From the NCBI GenBank assembly GCA_021824385.1, contig JAKAKU010000057.1, positions 1 to 6,653 on the forward strand: a DNA stretch of 6,653 nt. Direction: 5' to 3'. A program made the translations under genes and the position numbers. Below the pieces are notes generated by a model that was not told the DNA's origin, did not search any database, and saw only the letters and a program-made list of their open reading frames with translations. This stretch comes from a bacterium (GTDB taxonomy: Bacteria > Patescibacteriota > Microgenomatia > UBA8517). Position 1 is the stretch's first letter. Each line of letters opens with the position of its first letter. Shown piece after piece: positions 1 to 5,238 of this stretch.

Positions 1-253
1 TAGCAAGAGGCTCACGAAACTTCTCTTTAAATCCAAAAACCGGAACTTCGCCTTCTGTAAGCACTGTCGCAAGTCCAACAATCGCTTTCACATCTCCCGT
101 ATGATAAATGTATACAAAATCTCCTTTTTTCATCGATTTCAAGAAGTTTTTTGCCTGTGGATTATTCACTCCAGTCCATGGAATTTTGCCATCCTTCTCC
201 AAATCATCTATTCCATACTCGTGTTTTTCTGTTTTCGCTAAAAAATAATTCAT
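1..253 (-). CDS. EVE-domain (PUA-like) protein, N-terminal part, truncated by window edge
   Basis: This gene starts with ATG at 253-251 and reads leftward off the window, so only 84 full codons are visible. The translation begins MNYFLAKTEKHEYGIDDLEK and continues with W-T-G-V-N-N-P-Q-A-K-N-F-L, then K-K-G-D-F-V-Y-I-Y-H-T-G and K-A-I-V-G-L-A. That order (YFLAKTE, WxGVxNxxA, GDxxxxYHT/S, IVGxA) is the signature of the EVE domain (THYN1/DUF55 type), which is usually about 140-150 residues and has a PUA-like fold. Members bind nucleic acids and several are thought to read modified bases; the ligand of this protein cannot be told from the fragment. No Shine-Dalgarno precedes the ATG, while a -10-like box lies 7 nt upstream, so the mRNA is probably leaderless. 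It is divergent from the small gene at 275. Family assignment is secure, biological role is not. Confidence 0.9.
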   Translation of the reverse strand, partial: MNYFLAKTEKHEYGIDDLEKDGKIPWTGVNNPQAKNFLKSMKKGDFVYIYHTGDVKAIVGLATVLTEGEVPVFGFKEKFREPLA

Positions 254-260
254 AGTGTAG

Positions 261-266
261 TTTATA
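261..266 (-). promoter_or_regulatory. -10 box of the EVE-domain gene, leaderless
   Basis: On the minus strand this reads TATAAA. Standard spacing puts transcription start at about 254, one base before the ATG at 253. No convincing -35 is seen; that position lies inside the divergent gene. It overlaps by four bases the -10 of the plus-strand gene. Confidence 0.5.
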
Positions 267-268
267 AT
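263..268 (+). promoter_or_regulatory. -10 box of the 87-aa gene, leaderless
   Basis: A perfect TATAAT ends six bases before the ATG at 275, so the expected transcription start is the A of the start codon. There is no Shine-Dalgarno in the gap. The -35 position (about 240-245, a run of A inside the EVE gene) does not match consensus. Confidence 0.55.
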
Positions 269-274
269 GTTTAT

Positions 275-538
275 ATGGCAGAAGAAAGTTCTATTGATCA
301 GGCAGCAGCGCTCCAGCAGTCGAAAAATATCCATGTCGATAACCCAGGGGAGCCTGCTGAAGACAATAGAGACTCGCTCGTTTCAAAAATGAAAGCAGAA
401 GATCATGACTCAACAATTCACGATGATGCAGACTCCACACAAGAGTTTGATAGTCAGACGGTAAAAATGATGAGTACCTACAATAAAAAAAGGTTGGAGC
501 AGCATGAGCCACCCCAACCAAAATTCAACAAACAGTAA
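275..538 (+). CDS. small acidic, probably disordered protein of unknown function
   Basis: I do not recognise this 87-residue protein. It is very hydrophilic, rich in Asp, Glu, Ser, Gln and Lys, with about twice as many acidic as basic residues, and no stretch that could be a signal peptide or membrane helix. An acidic centre (residues about 30-60, containing D-H-D-S-T-I-H-D-D-A-D-S) is followed by a basic segment (Y-N-K-K-R-L-E) and a Pro/Gln tail. Probably it is intrinsically disordered. The start is supported by the TATAAT box immediately upstream. It is divergent from the EVE gene and convergent with the 210-aa gene, with no base between the two stop codons (TAA at 536-538, then TAG of the other strand at 539-541). 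Its last codons also encode, on the other strand, an intrinsic terminator. Coding status is likely but rests on ORF length and promoter position only; a 76-aa minus-strand ORF in the same place lacks any promoter and looks like a shadow. Confidence 0.6.
   Translation: MAEESSIDQAAALQQSKNIHVDNPGEPAEDNRDSLVSKMKAEDHDSTIHDDADSTQEFDSQTVKMMSTYNKKRLEQHEPPQPKFNKQ
485..519 (-). terminator. Rho-independent terminator of the 210-aa gene, inside the opposite gene
   Basis: On the minus strand, positions 519-492 fold into a 12-bp stem (GGTTGG, G, GTGGC pairing with GCTGC, T, CCAACC; three G-U wobbles) with a four-base loop TCAT. It is followed directly by seven T (491-485). It lies about 20 nt after the stop of the minus-strand gene at 539. 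The plus strand has no T tract after the hairpin, so it acts in one direction. Confidence 0.8.
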
Positions 539-1171
539 CTAATTGTCGTCCTCATCTGAACCATGTGCCGTCACGAGAGCATCTTGCCAAGGCAGGTCTT
601 CCAGAGCGAGCAAAAAGTCAGCGAATGCCGGTGGAAAATCTGGCGCAATTGATGTCGGGCGTTTTCCGAGGTAGAGTAAATCTTCTCGCTTGTCTTTTTC
701 GCCCAACTGCCAGAAAATACCATTTTTGAACCGGTTTACGAGCTGCATAACCAGTACCTCACGTGACACGAACCCCACGGCATATGCACTGGTCAAGCCA
801 AAGAATGCTGTGGGCCCTGATGTTTTTGTGCCGGTCGAGGGCAGCTTGGGCAATGCAACTTTGTTGCGGTCTTCCGACTGATCGATATAGGTCGGCAGCC
901 ACTGCTTAAAATTGACCTCATATCGAGAGCCCCAATAGGCGCGCATGGCACCCGCCCGCAAAAGATTTGTATTTTGCGAAAGCCACCAGCGAAGAACAGG
1001 ATTTAGGTTTTTGACTCGAGCTCCAACTAGCCGATAAAACTCTTCAAAAACCATCGGTGTTGGCAACCACCAGTTCAGAAATTCTTCGATAGTATCAGGG
1101 TGGGCGACCATGTCGGGGTCGTTGAATGAGCCGAAAAACTTGACGACTTCATGATTTCTCAAATCAGACAC
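539..1171 (-). CDS. Trp-rich hypothetical protein, 210 aa
   Basis: I do not recognise this family. The protein is soluble, with no signal peptide or membrane helix, and has eight Trp, including two WW pairs (E-F-L-N-W-W-L-P and V-L-R-W-W-L-S at residues about 30-65), plus Y-W-G-S, Q-W-L-P, F-W-Q and P-W-Q-D. It ends in an acidic tail D-E-D-D-N. A central Thr/Gly/Ser/Pro-rich linker (about residues 110-122) may separate an N-terminal and a C-terminal half. The start is a GTG at 1171, chosen because a strong Shine-Dalgarno lies six bases upstream and an extended -10 promoter about 30 bases upstream. It has its own terminator, so it is a single-gene unit downstream of the ligase operon rather than part of it. 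Its base composition is higher in G+C (52-55% in the two sequence lines I counted, 541-660) than the methyltransferase gene beside it (28-37% in two counted lines). That could mean recent acquisition. Confidence 0.8.
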   Translation of the reverse strand: MSDLRNHEVVKFFGSFNDPDMVAHPDTIEEFLNWWLPTPMVFEEFYRLVGARVKNLNPVLRWWLSQNTNLLRAGAMRAYWGSRYEVNFKQWLPTYIDQSEDRNKVALPKLPSTGTKTSGPTAFFGLTSAYAVGFVSREVLVMQLVNRFKNGIFWQLGEKDKREDLLYLGKRPTSIAPDFPPAFADFLLALEDLPWQDALVTAHGSDEDDN

Positions 1172-1177
1172 AGCTAA

Positions 1178-1185
1178 TCTCCTTT
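1178..1185 (-). promoter_or_regulatory. strong Shine-Dalgarno fixing the GTG start at 1171
   Basis: The minus strand reads AAAGGAGA, then six bases, then GTG. It is the only consensus ribosome-binding site in the window; the other promoter-proximal genes appear leaderless or nearly so. Confidence 0.75.
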
Positions 1186-1199
1186 ACATAACTAACCTA

Positions 1200-1220
1200 C
1201 CGATAGTATATCACTTTCGG
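1200..1220 (-). repeat. inverted repeat over the -10 box
   Basis: On the minus strand CCGAAAGT is separated by five bases from ACTATCGG, a dyad with seven of eight positions pairing. It covers the -10 of the promoter above. No T tract follows, so a terminator for the methyltransferase operon is unlikely; a repressor operator is possible. Confidence 0.45.
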
Positions 1221-1233
1221 CTTAATTTATGAA
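1205..1233 (-). promoter_or_regulatory. sigma70-type extended -10 promoter of the 210-aa gene
   Basis: On the minus strand: TTCATA (-35, at 1228-1233), a 17-base spacer ending in the extended -10 triplet TGA, then TATACT (-10, at 1205-1210). The predicted start near 1198 gives a leader of about 27 nt containing the Shine-Dalgarno. The -35 overlaps the stop codon region of the methyltransferase gene. Confidence 0.65.
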
Positions 1234-1850
1234 GCTTTTTCCTTCGACTTGAAGATGATAATCGTAAAATCCTTCGAATTATAGTGTGCTTTAAAAATGA
1301 CTTTTGAGCTTAAGCTCATGCAGTAGGTAAGAACCTCAAGCGAGTCTGCATACCACACATTTTTTTGAGCAGGCTGCACTGGCTGGGGGTGAGAACCGAG
1401 CATATTAAACACTAAGGCTTCGTTTGCATGATCAAACATCGTTTTTATGGCCTTTTTCCTATAGTCCATATTGTGAGGAACGTCGCCATTCAAAATGCCT
1501 GACGCAACAACAATATCAAATTTCTCAGGCATTGGGTCAAACAAATAATCGCGAACAAAAAAAGTTAAATTGGGCCTTCGTAATTTTGCTTTTTCAATAA
1601 ATTCAGGAACAATATCAACACCAGTGTATGTTACGTTTTCAAATTTTTTTGTTAAAAATTTTCCAAGATATCCAAAGCCACAACCAACATCCAAAACAGA
1701 TTTATTGGAATAGTCTACATCCGTCCACATTTGTCGAAACCGCTGGTGTGCAGCGCCCATGTTGGCCCAACTGAGTGATTGAGCTCGACCACCGAAGCGT
1801 TTAAATCGCGTCTGATAGCCCTCTCGAATTTTTTCCGATATAGTGGTCAT
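1227..1850 (-). CDS. class I SAM-dependent methyltransferase
   Basis: This 207-residue protein has a Rossmann methyltransferase core. Motif I is V-L-D-V-G-C-G-F-G-Y-L-G (residues 52-63, binds SAM). The acidic residue ending strand 2 is D79 in Y-T-G-V-D-I, and R100-D101 follows strand 3. Strand 4 is F-D-I-V-V-A-S-G-I-L-N (111-121). The first 50 residues form a helical cap (K-I-R-E-G-Y through H-Q-R-F-R-Q-M-W) that probably helps bind the substrate. The closest resemblance is to generic small-molecule or polysaccharide/peptide methyltransferases; the substrate is not evident. It starts two bases after the stop of the second ATP-grasp gene, so it is the last gene of the four-gene operon. No clear Shine-Dalgarno precedes its ATG, which fits translational coupling. 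Within the operon it might methylate the product of the ligases, for example a carboxylate; that is inference. The gene is very A+T rich compared with its downstream neighbour. Confidence 0.88.
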   Translation of the reverse strand: MTTISEKIREGYQTRFKRFGGRAQSLSWANMGAAHQRFRQMWTDVDYSNKSVLDVGCGFGYLGKFLTKKFENVTYTGVDIVPEFIEKAKLRRPNLTFFVRDYLFDPMPEKFDIVVASGILNGDVPHNMDYRKKAIKTMFDHANEALVFNMLGSHPQPVQPAQKNVWYADSLEVLTYCMSLSSKVIFKAHYNSKDFTIIIFKSKEKAS

Positions 1851-1852
1851 CT

Positions 1853-2749
1853 TTATTTTTGTGTATTAACAATGAATTTCAAGATTTCTTCTTCTATAAA
1901 AAGCCCGGTGTCTTTTGCAAGCGCCTTCCAGCTTGGTGCCGCGTTAACTTCCAAAATGTATGCTCGTCCCGTCTTGTCATCATGAATAATATCAACTCCA
2001 GCAATTTCAAGCCCGGCTGCGGCGGTAGCAGACTCTGCTAAATCGCGATCGACATCGGGAATTGGGGAAAGGGCGCCATGTCTGCCTTCAATTTCGCCGA
2101 AGCGTTTTCTCCATTTGGTTGGTCGCACAATAGCTGCAAGTGCTTTACCACCAAGAACGAAAACACGAATGCGCTCACTGGCAGTAATAAGTTCCTGGGC
2201 AAAAAATCTCATTCCTGTTTTTTCTTTTACCCTGAGACGGGCCAACAGTTCACTCAACTTGTCTTTTGTTTCTGGGCTCCATACTTCTCTCGACTTCTTC
2301 CCTGTTGTGCTTTTTATCACATACGGAAAACCAAGAATTGACTCTGCCTCAAGCTCAATTTGGTTAACACTCCCAAAAAACGTCTTTGGAAGGGGAATTT
2401 TACCTGAGATAAGCTTCGTGAGCTCAATTGTTTTTGCCAAACTGGAAGGCAAAAGAAGTGAATTGCCATACAACGTATCGTAGATAGCAATTTTGTGTTT
2501 TTGAGCGTAATTTGCAAGAAGTGTGGCGTCTTCAACGCGTTTACCAACCATCCGAATATAAATCGCATCAAATGTTTTGACGTCTATGTTTCCAACATTC
2601 AATATAAAGTCTTCAGTGTCGGAACGAAAGTTAAGCTCAGAAAAGGAAGCAATCGTAACAGTCACGCTTAGATTTTTTCCTGCCACCAAAAATGGCTCAA
2701 GCTTAGCCTTGTTTCCCCCGACGATTACTAGGATGTTTTTAATCACCAT
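1853..2749 (-). CDS. RimK-like ATP-grasp ligase (second ligase of the operon)
   Basis: This 298-residue protein is an ATP-grasp enzyme of the RimK/LysX-like group, which joins an amino acid or amine to a carboxylate through an acyl phosphate. The N-terminal pre-ATP-grasp domain (1-95) is followed by the lid region F-P-Y-V-I-K146, the adenine-contacting F-F-A-Q185-E186-L-I, R195 in R-I-R-V-F-V-L-G-G-K, R209, and the metal-binding residues D253 (G-V-D-I-I) and E267/N269 in Y-I-L-E-V-N-A-A-P-S-W. The C-terminal A-P-S-W-K-A-L..T-G-L-F-I-E-E-E-I-L matches the RimK-family pattern. The loop after K146 (S-T-T-G-K-K-S-R-E-V) has only one Gly, unlike the usual Gly-rich lid, so the lid is atypical; the other catalytic residues look intact. 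The start ATG overlaps the end of the upstream gene by seven bases (a GTG one codon later would give a GTGA overlap), implying coupled translation. Substrate unknown. Confidence 0.87.
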   Translation of the reverse strand: MVIKNILVIVGGNKAKLEPFLVAGKNLSVTVTIASFSELNFRSDTEDFILNVGNIDVKTFDAIYIRMVGKRVEDATLLANYAQKHKIAIYDTLYGNSLLLPSSLAKTIELTKLISGKIPLPKTFFGSVNQIELEAESILGFPYVIKSTTGKKSREVWSPETKDKLSELLARLRVKEKTGMRFFAQELITASERIRVFVLGGKALAAIVRPTKWRKRFGEIEGRHGALSPIPDVDRDLAESATAAAGLEIAGVDIIHDDKTGRAYILEVNAAPSWKALAKDTGLFIEEEILKFIVNTQK

Positions 2750-4053
2750 TTTTTAGCTTTTACCCGCTGGTTCTTACTAATTATAGGGTTTATAAGGAAT
2801 CCGTCAAGATCCACTCTCCCAATAATAACTGGATACCGGAGTTTTGACCGATCGGCGACTGTCATCAAGGTCTTTATTCGCTTCCCTGCTATCCACATCA
2901 CTACATTAATAACCGGCCGATACTCTTCCCCGAGGGCACTTAACTTACGTCGGGTTGTTTTGTTTCTTGCTTTCGAGTATATTCCCATCTTTCGAGCAAG
3001 TTTTGTGTCTATTGCACTACTCCATGCCCCTGTATCGATCTTCGCGAGTACTTTTTGTTTCCGACCTTCCTTGTTTTTGATAAATATTTCTTCGACTGCT
3101 TTAATCGTCTCTTGCGGTTTTGCTCGATCAGGAAAACGTTCTGAAAAAATTGCTCTGGCGATCTTTACCCCTTCTTCGTGGTCAACGACATCAAGATCTT
3201 CAACGCGCTCGAGTCTCTTTTTTAAACCACTGCCGTTTGCGAGCTGAATCTGGAGTCCAGGCTGAGAATTGATTTCCAAAATCATCGGTCCACGCTCAGG
3301 ATGCATCACAATATCTACCCCCATATATCCGAGCCCTGGTATATCAGTACACTTGGCTGCAATTGCGAGCACATCAGTCCACTGTGGTATTTTTATACCC
3401 GAAAGCTTGCGATTCGTCTCTGGTTTGTACTTTATCGGTTTTCCGTGCCAGACTGCTTTTGTGGTAATTCCTGTGGCCATATCAATTCCCACAGCGATTG
3501 CTCCTTGGTGAACATTGGCCCGTCCTCCGCTCTCTTTTGTCGGAAGTCGCAACATTGCCATCACCGGAACTTTGTTATATACAATCACGCGAATATCAGG
3601 TGTTCCACGATATGCGTATCGAGTAAAGGCTTTGTGTCGTCCAACATACTCTTGGATAAACGCCGAATCAGGAACACTGCCGGTGCTAAAAGCGCCTTCG
3701 AGAATATCCAACACATGAAGCTTCATATCGTCTGCTGTTATTTTTTCTTTTGTAGTAGTTGTCCAAAATTTACCATCTCGACTTTTTCGTTTAATAACAA
3801 TAATTCCCCCACCACCCAATCCTTTACTCGGCTTTAGGGCAAAACTACTTGGTAAGGTGTTCCAATCAAAATCAAATATATCTTGCGGCTTAAAAAATTT
3901 TTTGTAAATTTTTGGAGTGGGAATATGAAGTTTTCTCAGGTGTCTTGCAGTAAGAATTTTTGATTTTGCAATAAGCTTCCCCTGTCTCGTATTTGCAGAA
4001 AAAGTAAAATGCTGACTGCGCGCATTCAGGCCCAGGATGTGTGAGCTTTTCAT
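2743..4053 (-). CDS. ATP-grasp ligase (alpha-L-glutamate ligase-like) fused to RimB-like retropepsin domain
   Basis: Two domains are visible in 436 residues. Residues 1-305 form an ATP-grasp ligase of the alpha-L-glutamate-ligase-like group: I-L-G-L-N-A-R near the start, F-A-L-K74-P-S-K-G then the Gly-rich lid L-G-G-G-G (79-83), F-I-Q-E-Y-V (132-137), D153-I-R-V-I-V, R169, N180-V-H-Q-G, G-V-D247-I, and the metal ligands E260 and N262 in L-E-I-N-S-Q-P-G. Residues about 315-430 are a retropepsin-like aspartic protease domain of the RimB/COG4067 type: the active-site motif I-D340-T-G-A-W-S-S-A and the C-terminal Y-P-V-I-I-G-R-V-D-L-D-G-F. Family knowledge: RimK-type ligases add glutamates and RimB removes them, normally as separate proteins. 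The ATG at 4053 is preferred, four bases after the upstream stop, because the family begins just before L-G-x-N-A-R; a TTG at 4122 would overlap the 7TM gene by 65 bases. It is predicted cytoplasmic. The tail is strongly basic (K-A-K-K-W). Confidence 0.92.
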   Translation of the reverse strand: MKSSHILGLNARSQHFTFSANTRQGKLIAKSKILTARHLRKLHIPTPKIYKKFFKPQDIFDFDWNTLPSSFALKPSKGLGGGGIIVIKRKSRDGKFWTTTTKEKITADDMKLHVLDILEGAFSTGSVPDSAFIQEYVGRHKAFTRYAYRGTPDIRVIVYNKVPVMAMLRLPTKESGGRANVHQGAIAVGIDMATGITTKAVWHGKPIKYKPETNRKLSGIKIPQWTDVLAIAAKCTDIPGLGYMGVDIVMHPERGPMILEINSQPGLQIQLANGSGLKKRLERVEDLDVVDHEEGVKIARAIFSERFPDRAKPQETIKAVEEIFIKNKEGRKQKVLAKIDTGAWSSAIDTKLARKMGIYSKARNKTTRRKLSALGEEYRPVINVVMWIAGKRIKTLMTVADRSKLRYPVIIGRVDLDGFLINPIISKNQRVKAKKW

Positions 4054-4057
4054 ATAA

Positions 4058-4969
4058 TTATTTCTTAAGAAGCTTTCTAAATCGGTAGTATTCCAAAACT
4101 CTGAGGCCTGAGAATTTTCCAAGGAGAATATTTAGTACAATTACAGAACCAAACAAAAGTTCAGGATTTTGAATTGCAAATTTTTGAAGCGACCAAAGTG
4201 TTAGAAAATAATATGAAACAAGTGCCAAAAGCAGAGTTTGCGTAGTGATATTGAGCGCTGTGCGGAAACTCTTTCCGGTTTGAACTCGAATAAAGTCTTC
4301 TGAGAGAACCACCAAAAAGAGCACTGGAAAAATTGAAATATTGGTAACTCCTGACAAATTTACGGCTGATCCCATAAGGAGTACCGCAAGCAGTGCAAGA
4401 ACGGTAAGCGACAATAAAAGTGACATGCGAGGTAAATAATGCAGCCTGAGCTTAATTTTTCGAAGGAACATACGTCCAAAAGTTGAAGTTCCCACAATTA
4501 CCAAAAAGAGTGCAATTCCAACCAGTGGGCCAAGAGCCAAAAATGCAATAGAAAGAGCTGTGGGAAGCAGAATTCCAAACCCTTGAAGTCCCACAATATG
4601 TCGAGCTCCAGCCACAAACATGGCAACAACGGGAAGTAGCATGAGCAGAACGAGCGTGTTTACGGGGACACCATTTTTAACTGCCCGGTATACGAGGTGC
4701 TTGAGTGGACTCTTCCACGTAGCCCCGAGTGTTTCAGACCTCAAAATCTTTTCAAGAGGAGCAATAGACTCTTCACTTTTTTGAGTCAAGTCAGGTCGTG
4801 GGCTTGGACTTGGCGTTTCAGTGGGGCTTGGGCTGACGAGTGCGGCTGAATCTGTTGCTACTTCAGTTGCAAGCGGTGTTTTTAAGGGACGCGGAGTTGC
4901 AGCCAATGTAGGCTGAGCCACGCTCAAAACTAATATTGTAGACACAAAAATCCCGATAAGTTTATTCAT
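4058..4969 (-). CDS. 7TM_transglut-type membrane protein lacking the transglutaminase domain
   Basis: This 303-residue protein has a signal peptide (residues 1-24, ending T-L-A-A), a Pro/Ser/Thr-rich spacer (about 25-60, with P-S-P-T-E-T-P-S-P-S-P-R-P), a short amphipathic region, then about seven membrane helices (roughly 102-121, 129-147, 148-164, 182-203, 209-222, 238-259, 269-284). Landmarks of the 7TM_transglut family are G-F-G-I-L-L-P-T-A-L (130-139), S-E-D-F-I-R-V-Q-T-G-K-S (223-234) and L-L-G-K-F-S-G-L-R-V-L-E-Y-Y-R-F-R (282-298). In proteobacterial relatives an inactive transglutaminase-like domain sits between signal and 7TM region; here only the short spacer remains. It is the first gene of the operon, so it probably anchors or serves the downstream ligases at the membrane. 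The start at 4969 gives a good signal peptide and lies about eight bases from the predicted transcription start, without a Shine-Dalgarno. Molecular function is unknown for the whole family. Confidence 0.88.
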   Translation of the reverse strand: MNKLIGIFVSTILVLSVAQPTLAATPRPLKTPLATEVATDSAALVSPSPTETPSPSPRPDLTQKSEESIAPLEKILRSETLGATWKSPLKHLVYRAVKNGVPVNTLVLLMLLPVVAMFVAGARHIVGLQGFGILLPTALSIAFLALGPLVGIALFLVIVGTSTFGRMFLRKIKLRLHYLPRMSLLLSLTVLALLAVLLMGSAVNLSGVTNISIFPVLFLVVLSEDFIRVQTGKSFRTALNITTQTLLLALVSYYFLTLWSLQKFAIQNPELLFGSVIVLNILLGKFSGLRVLEYYRFRKLLKK

Positions 4970-4977
4970 GATGAAAG

Positions 4978-5004
4978 TGGCCTATTATACTACAAAATGG
5001 CCTA
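4978..5004. repeat. TGGCCTA direct repeat flanking the operon -10
   Basis: Two identical 7-bp copies, at 4978-4984 and 4998-5004, start exactly 20 bp apart, about two helical turns. One touches the downstream edge of the -10 and the other lies in the spacer, so a bound protein would cover the promoter. It could be an operator; chance is not excluded. Confidence 0.4.
4984..4989 (-). promoter_or_regulatory. -10 box of the 7TM/ligase operon promoter
   Basis: A perfect TATAAT on the minus strand. Transcription is expected to start near 4977, giving a leader of about eight bases before the ATG at 4969, too short for a normal ribosome-binding site. The best -35 candidates (TCTTGT at 17 bp, TTGTTT at 15 bp) are weak. 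Confidence 0.6.
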
Positions 5005-5025
5005 AAACAAGAGAAGAAAACGAAA

Positions 5026-5232
5026 TCAGGAGGTAATTCCCAATTTCCAGAGAACCGCCTCTTTTTTGTATCTGCGATCTCCTCGACTGTTTATGCGAAT
5101 TGGAGGAAGAATTCCCTTTTTCCCCCATCGCTTTATGGTTAACGGAGAAACACGAAGCACTTCAGCAACCTCTCGAACCGTCATAAGATCAGGCAAATTC
5201 TTAAGATCCATTGCCTTCTTTTCTGCTGCCAT
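5026..5232 (-). CDS. BldC-like / HTH_17 (MerR-type) small DNA-binding protein
   Basis: This 68-residue protein is essentially a single winged helix-turn-helix of the MerR/excisionase type. L-M-T-V-R-E-V-A-E-V-L-R-V-S-P-L-T-I-K-R-W (residues 16-36) gives the two HTH helices, G-K-K-G-I-L-P-P-I-R-I leads into the wing, and G-D-R-R-Y-K-K-E-A-V is the usual wing-to-helix motif. No effector or dimerisation domain is attached. Size and layout resemble the stand-alone regulator BldC and also phage excisionases (Xis); without a nearby integrase or att site a regulator is more likely. The ATG at 5232 coincides with the transcription start predicted from its promoter, so the transcript is leaderless; a Met at residue 8 is a less likely start. 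It lies 56 bp upstream of the 7TM operon and could regulate that promoter or its own. The partner site is not proven. Confidence 0.87.
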   Translation of the reverse strand: MAAEKKAMDLKNLPDLMTVREVAEVLRVSPLTIKRWGKKGILPPIRINSRGDRRYKKEAVLWKLGITS

Positions 5233-5238
5233 AAAAAG

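Noticed and set aside
3301..3837. Long plus-strand reading frame (178 codons)
   Set aside because: It lies wholly opposite the well-supported ATP-grasp domain, is Cys/His/Ser-rich as shadow frames often are, and has no promoter or ribosome-binding site.
4062..4071. Perfect 10-bp palindrome TTCTTAAGAA at the end of the 7TM gene
   Set aside because: It is A+T rich, encodes the Leu/Lys tail, and has no loop or T tract; likely chance.
4054..4122. TTG start at 4122 extending the ligase-retropepsin gene by 23 residues
   Set aside because: It would overlap the 7TM gene by 65 bases, has no Shine-Dalgarno, and the extra residues precede the family's usual N-terminus; the ATG at 4053 fits better.
1227..4969. 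Operon as a classical graspetide (microviridin-like) cluster because it has two ATP-grasps and a methyltransferase
   Set aside because: The ligases resemble RimK/alpha-glutamate-ligase-like enzymes rather than peptide-maturase ATP-grasps, and no precursor peptide with a core repeat is found nearby.
5026..5232. HTH gene as a phage excisionase marking a mobile element
   Set aside because: No integrase, attachment repeat or other phage gene is visible, and the neighbours look chromosomal.
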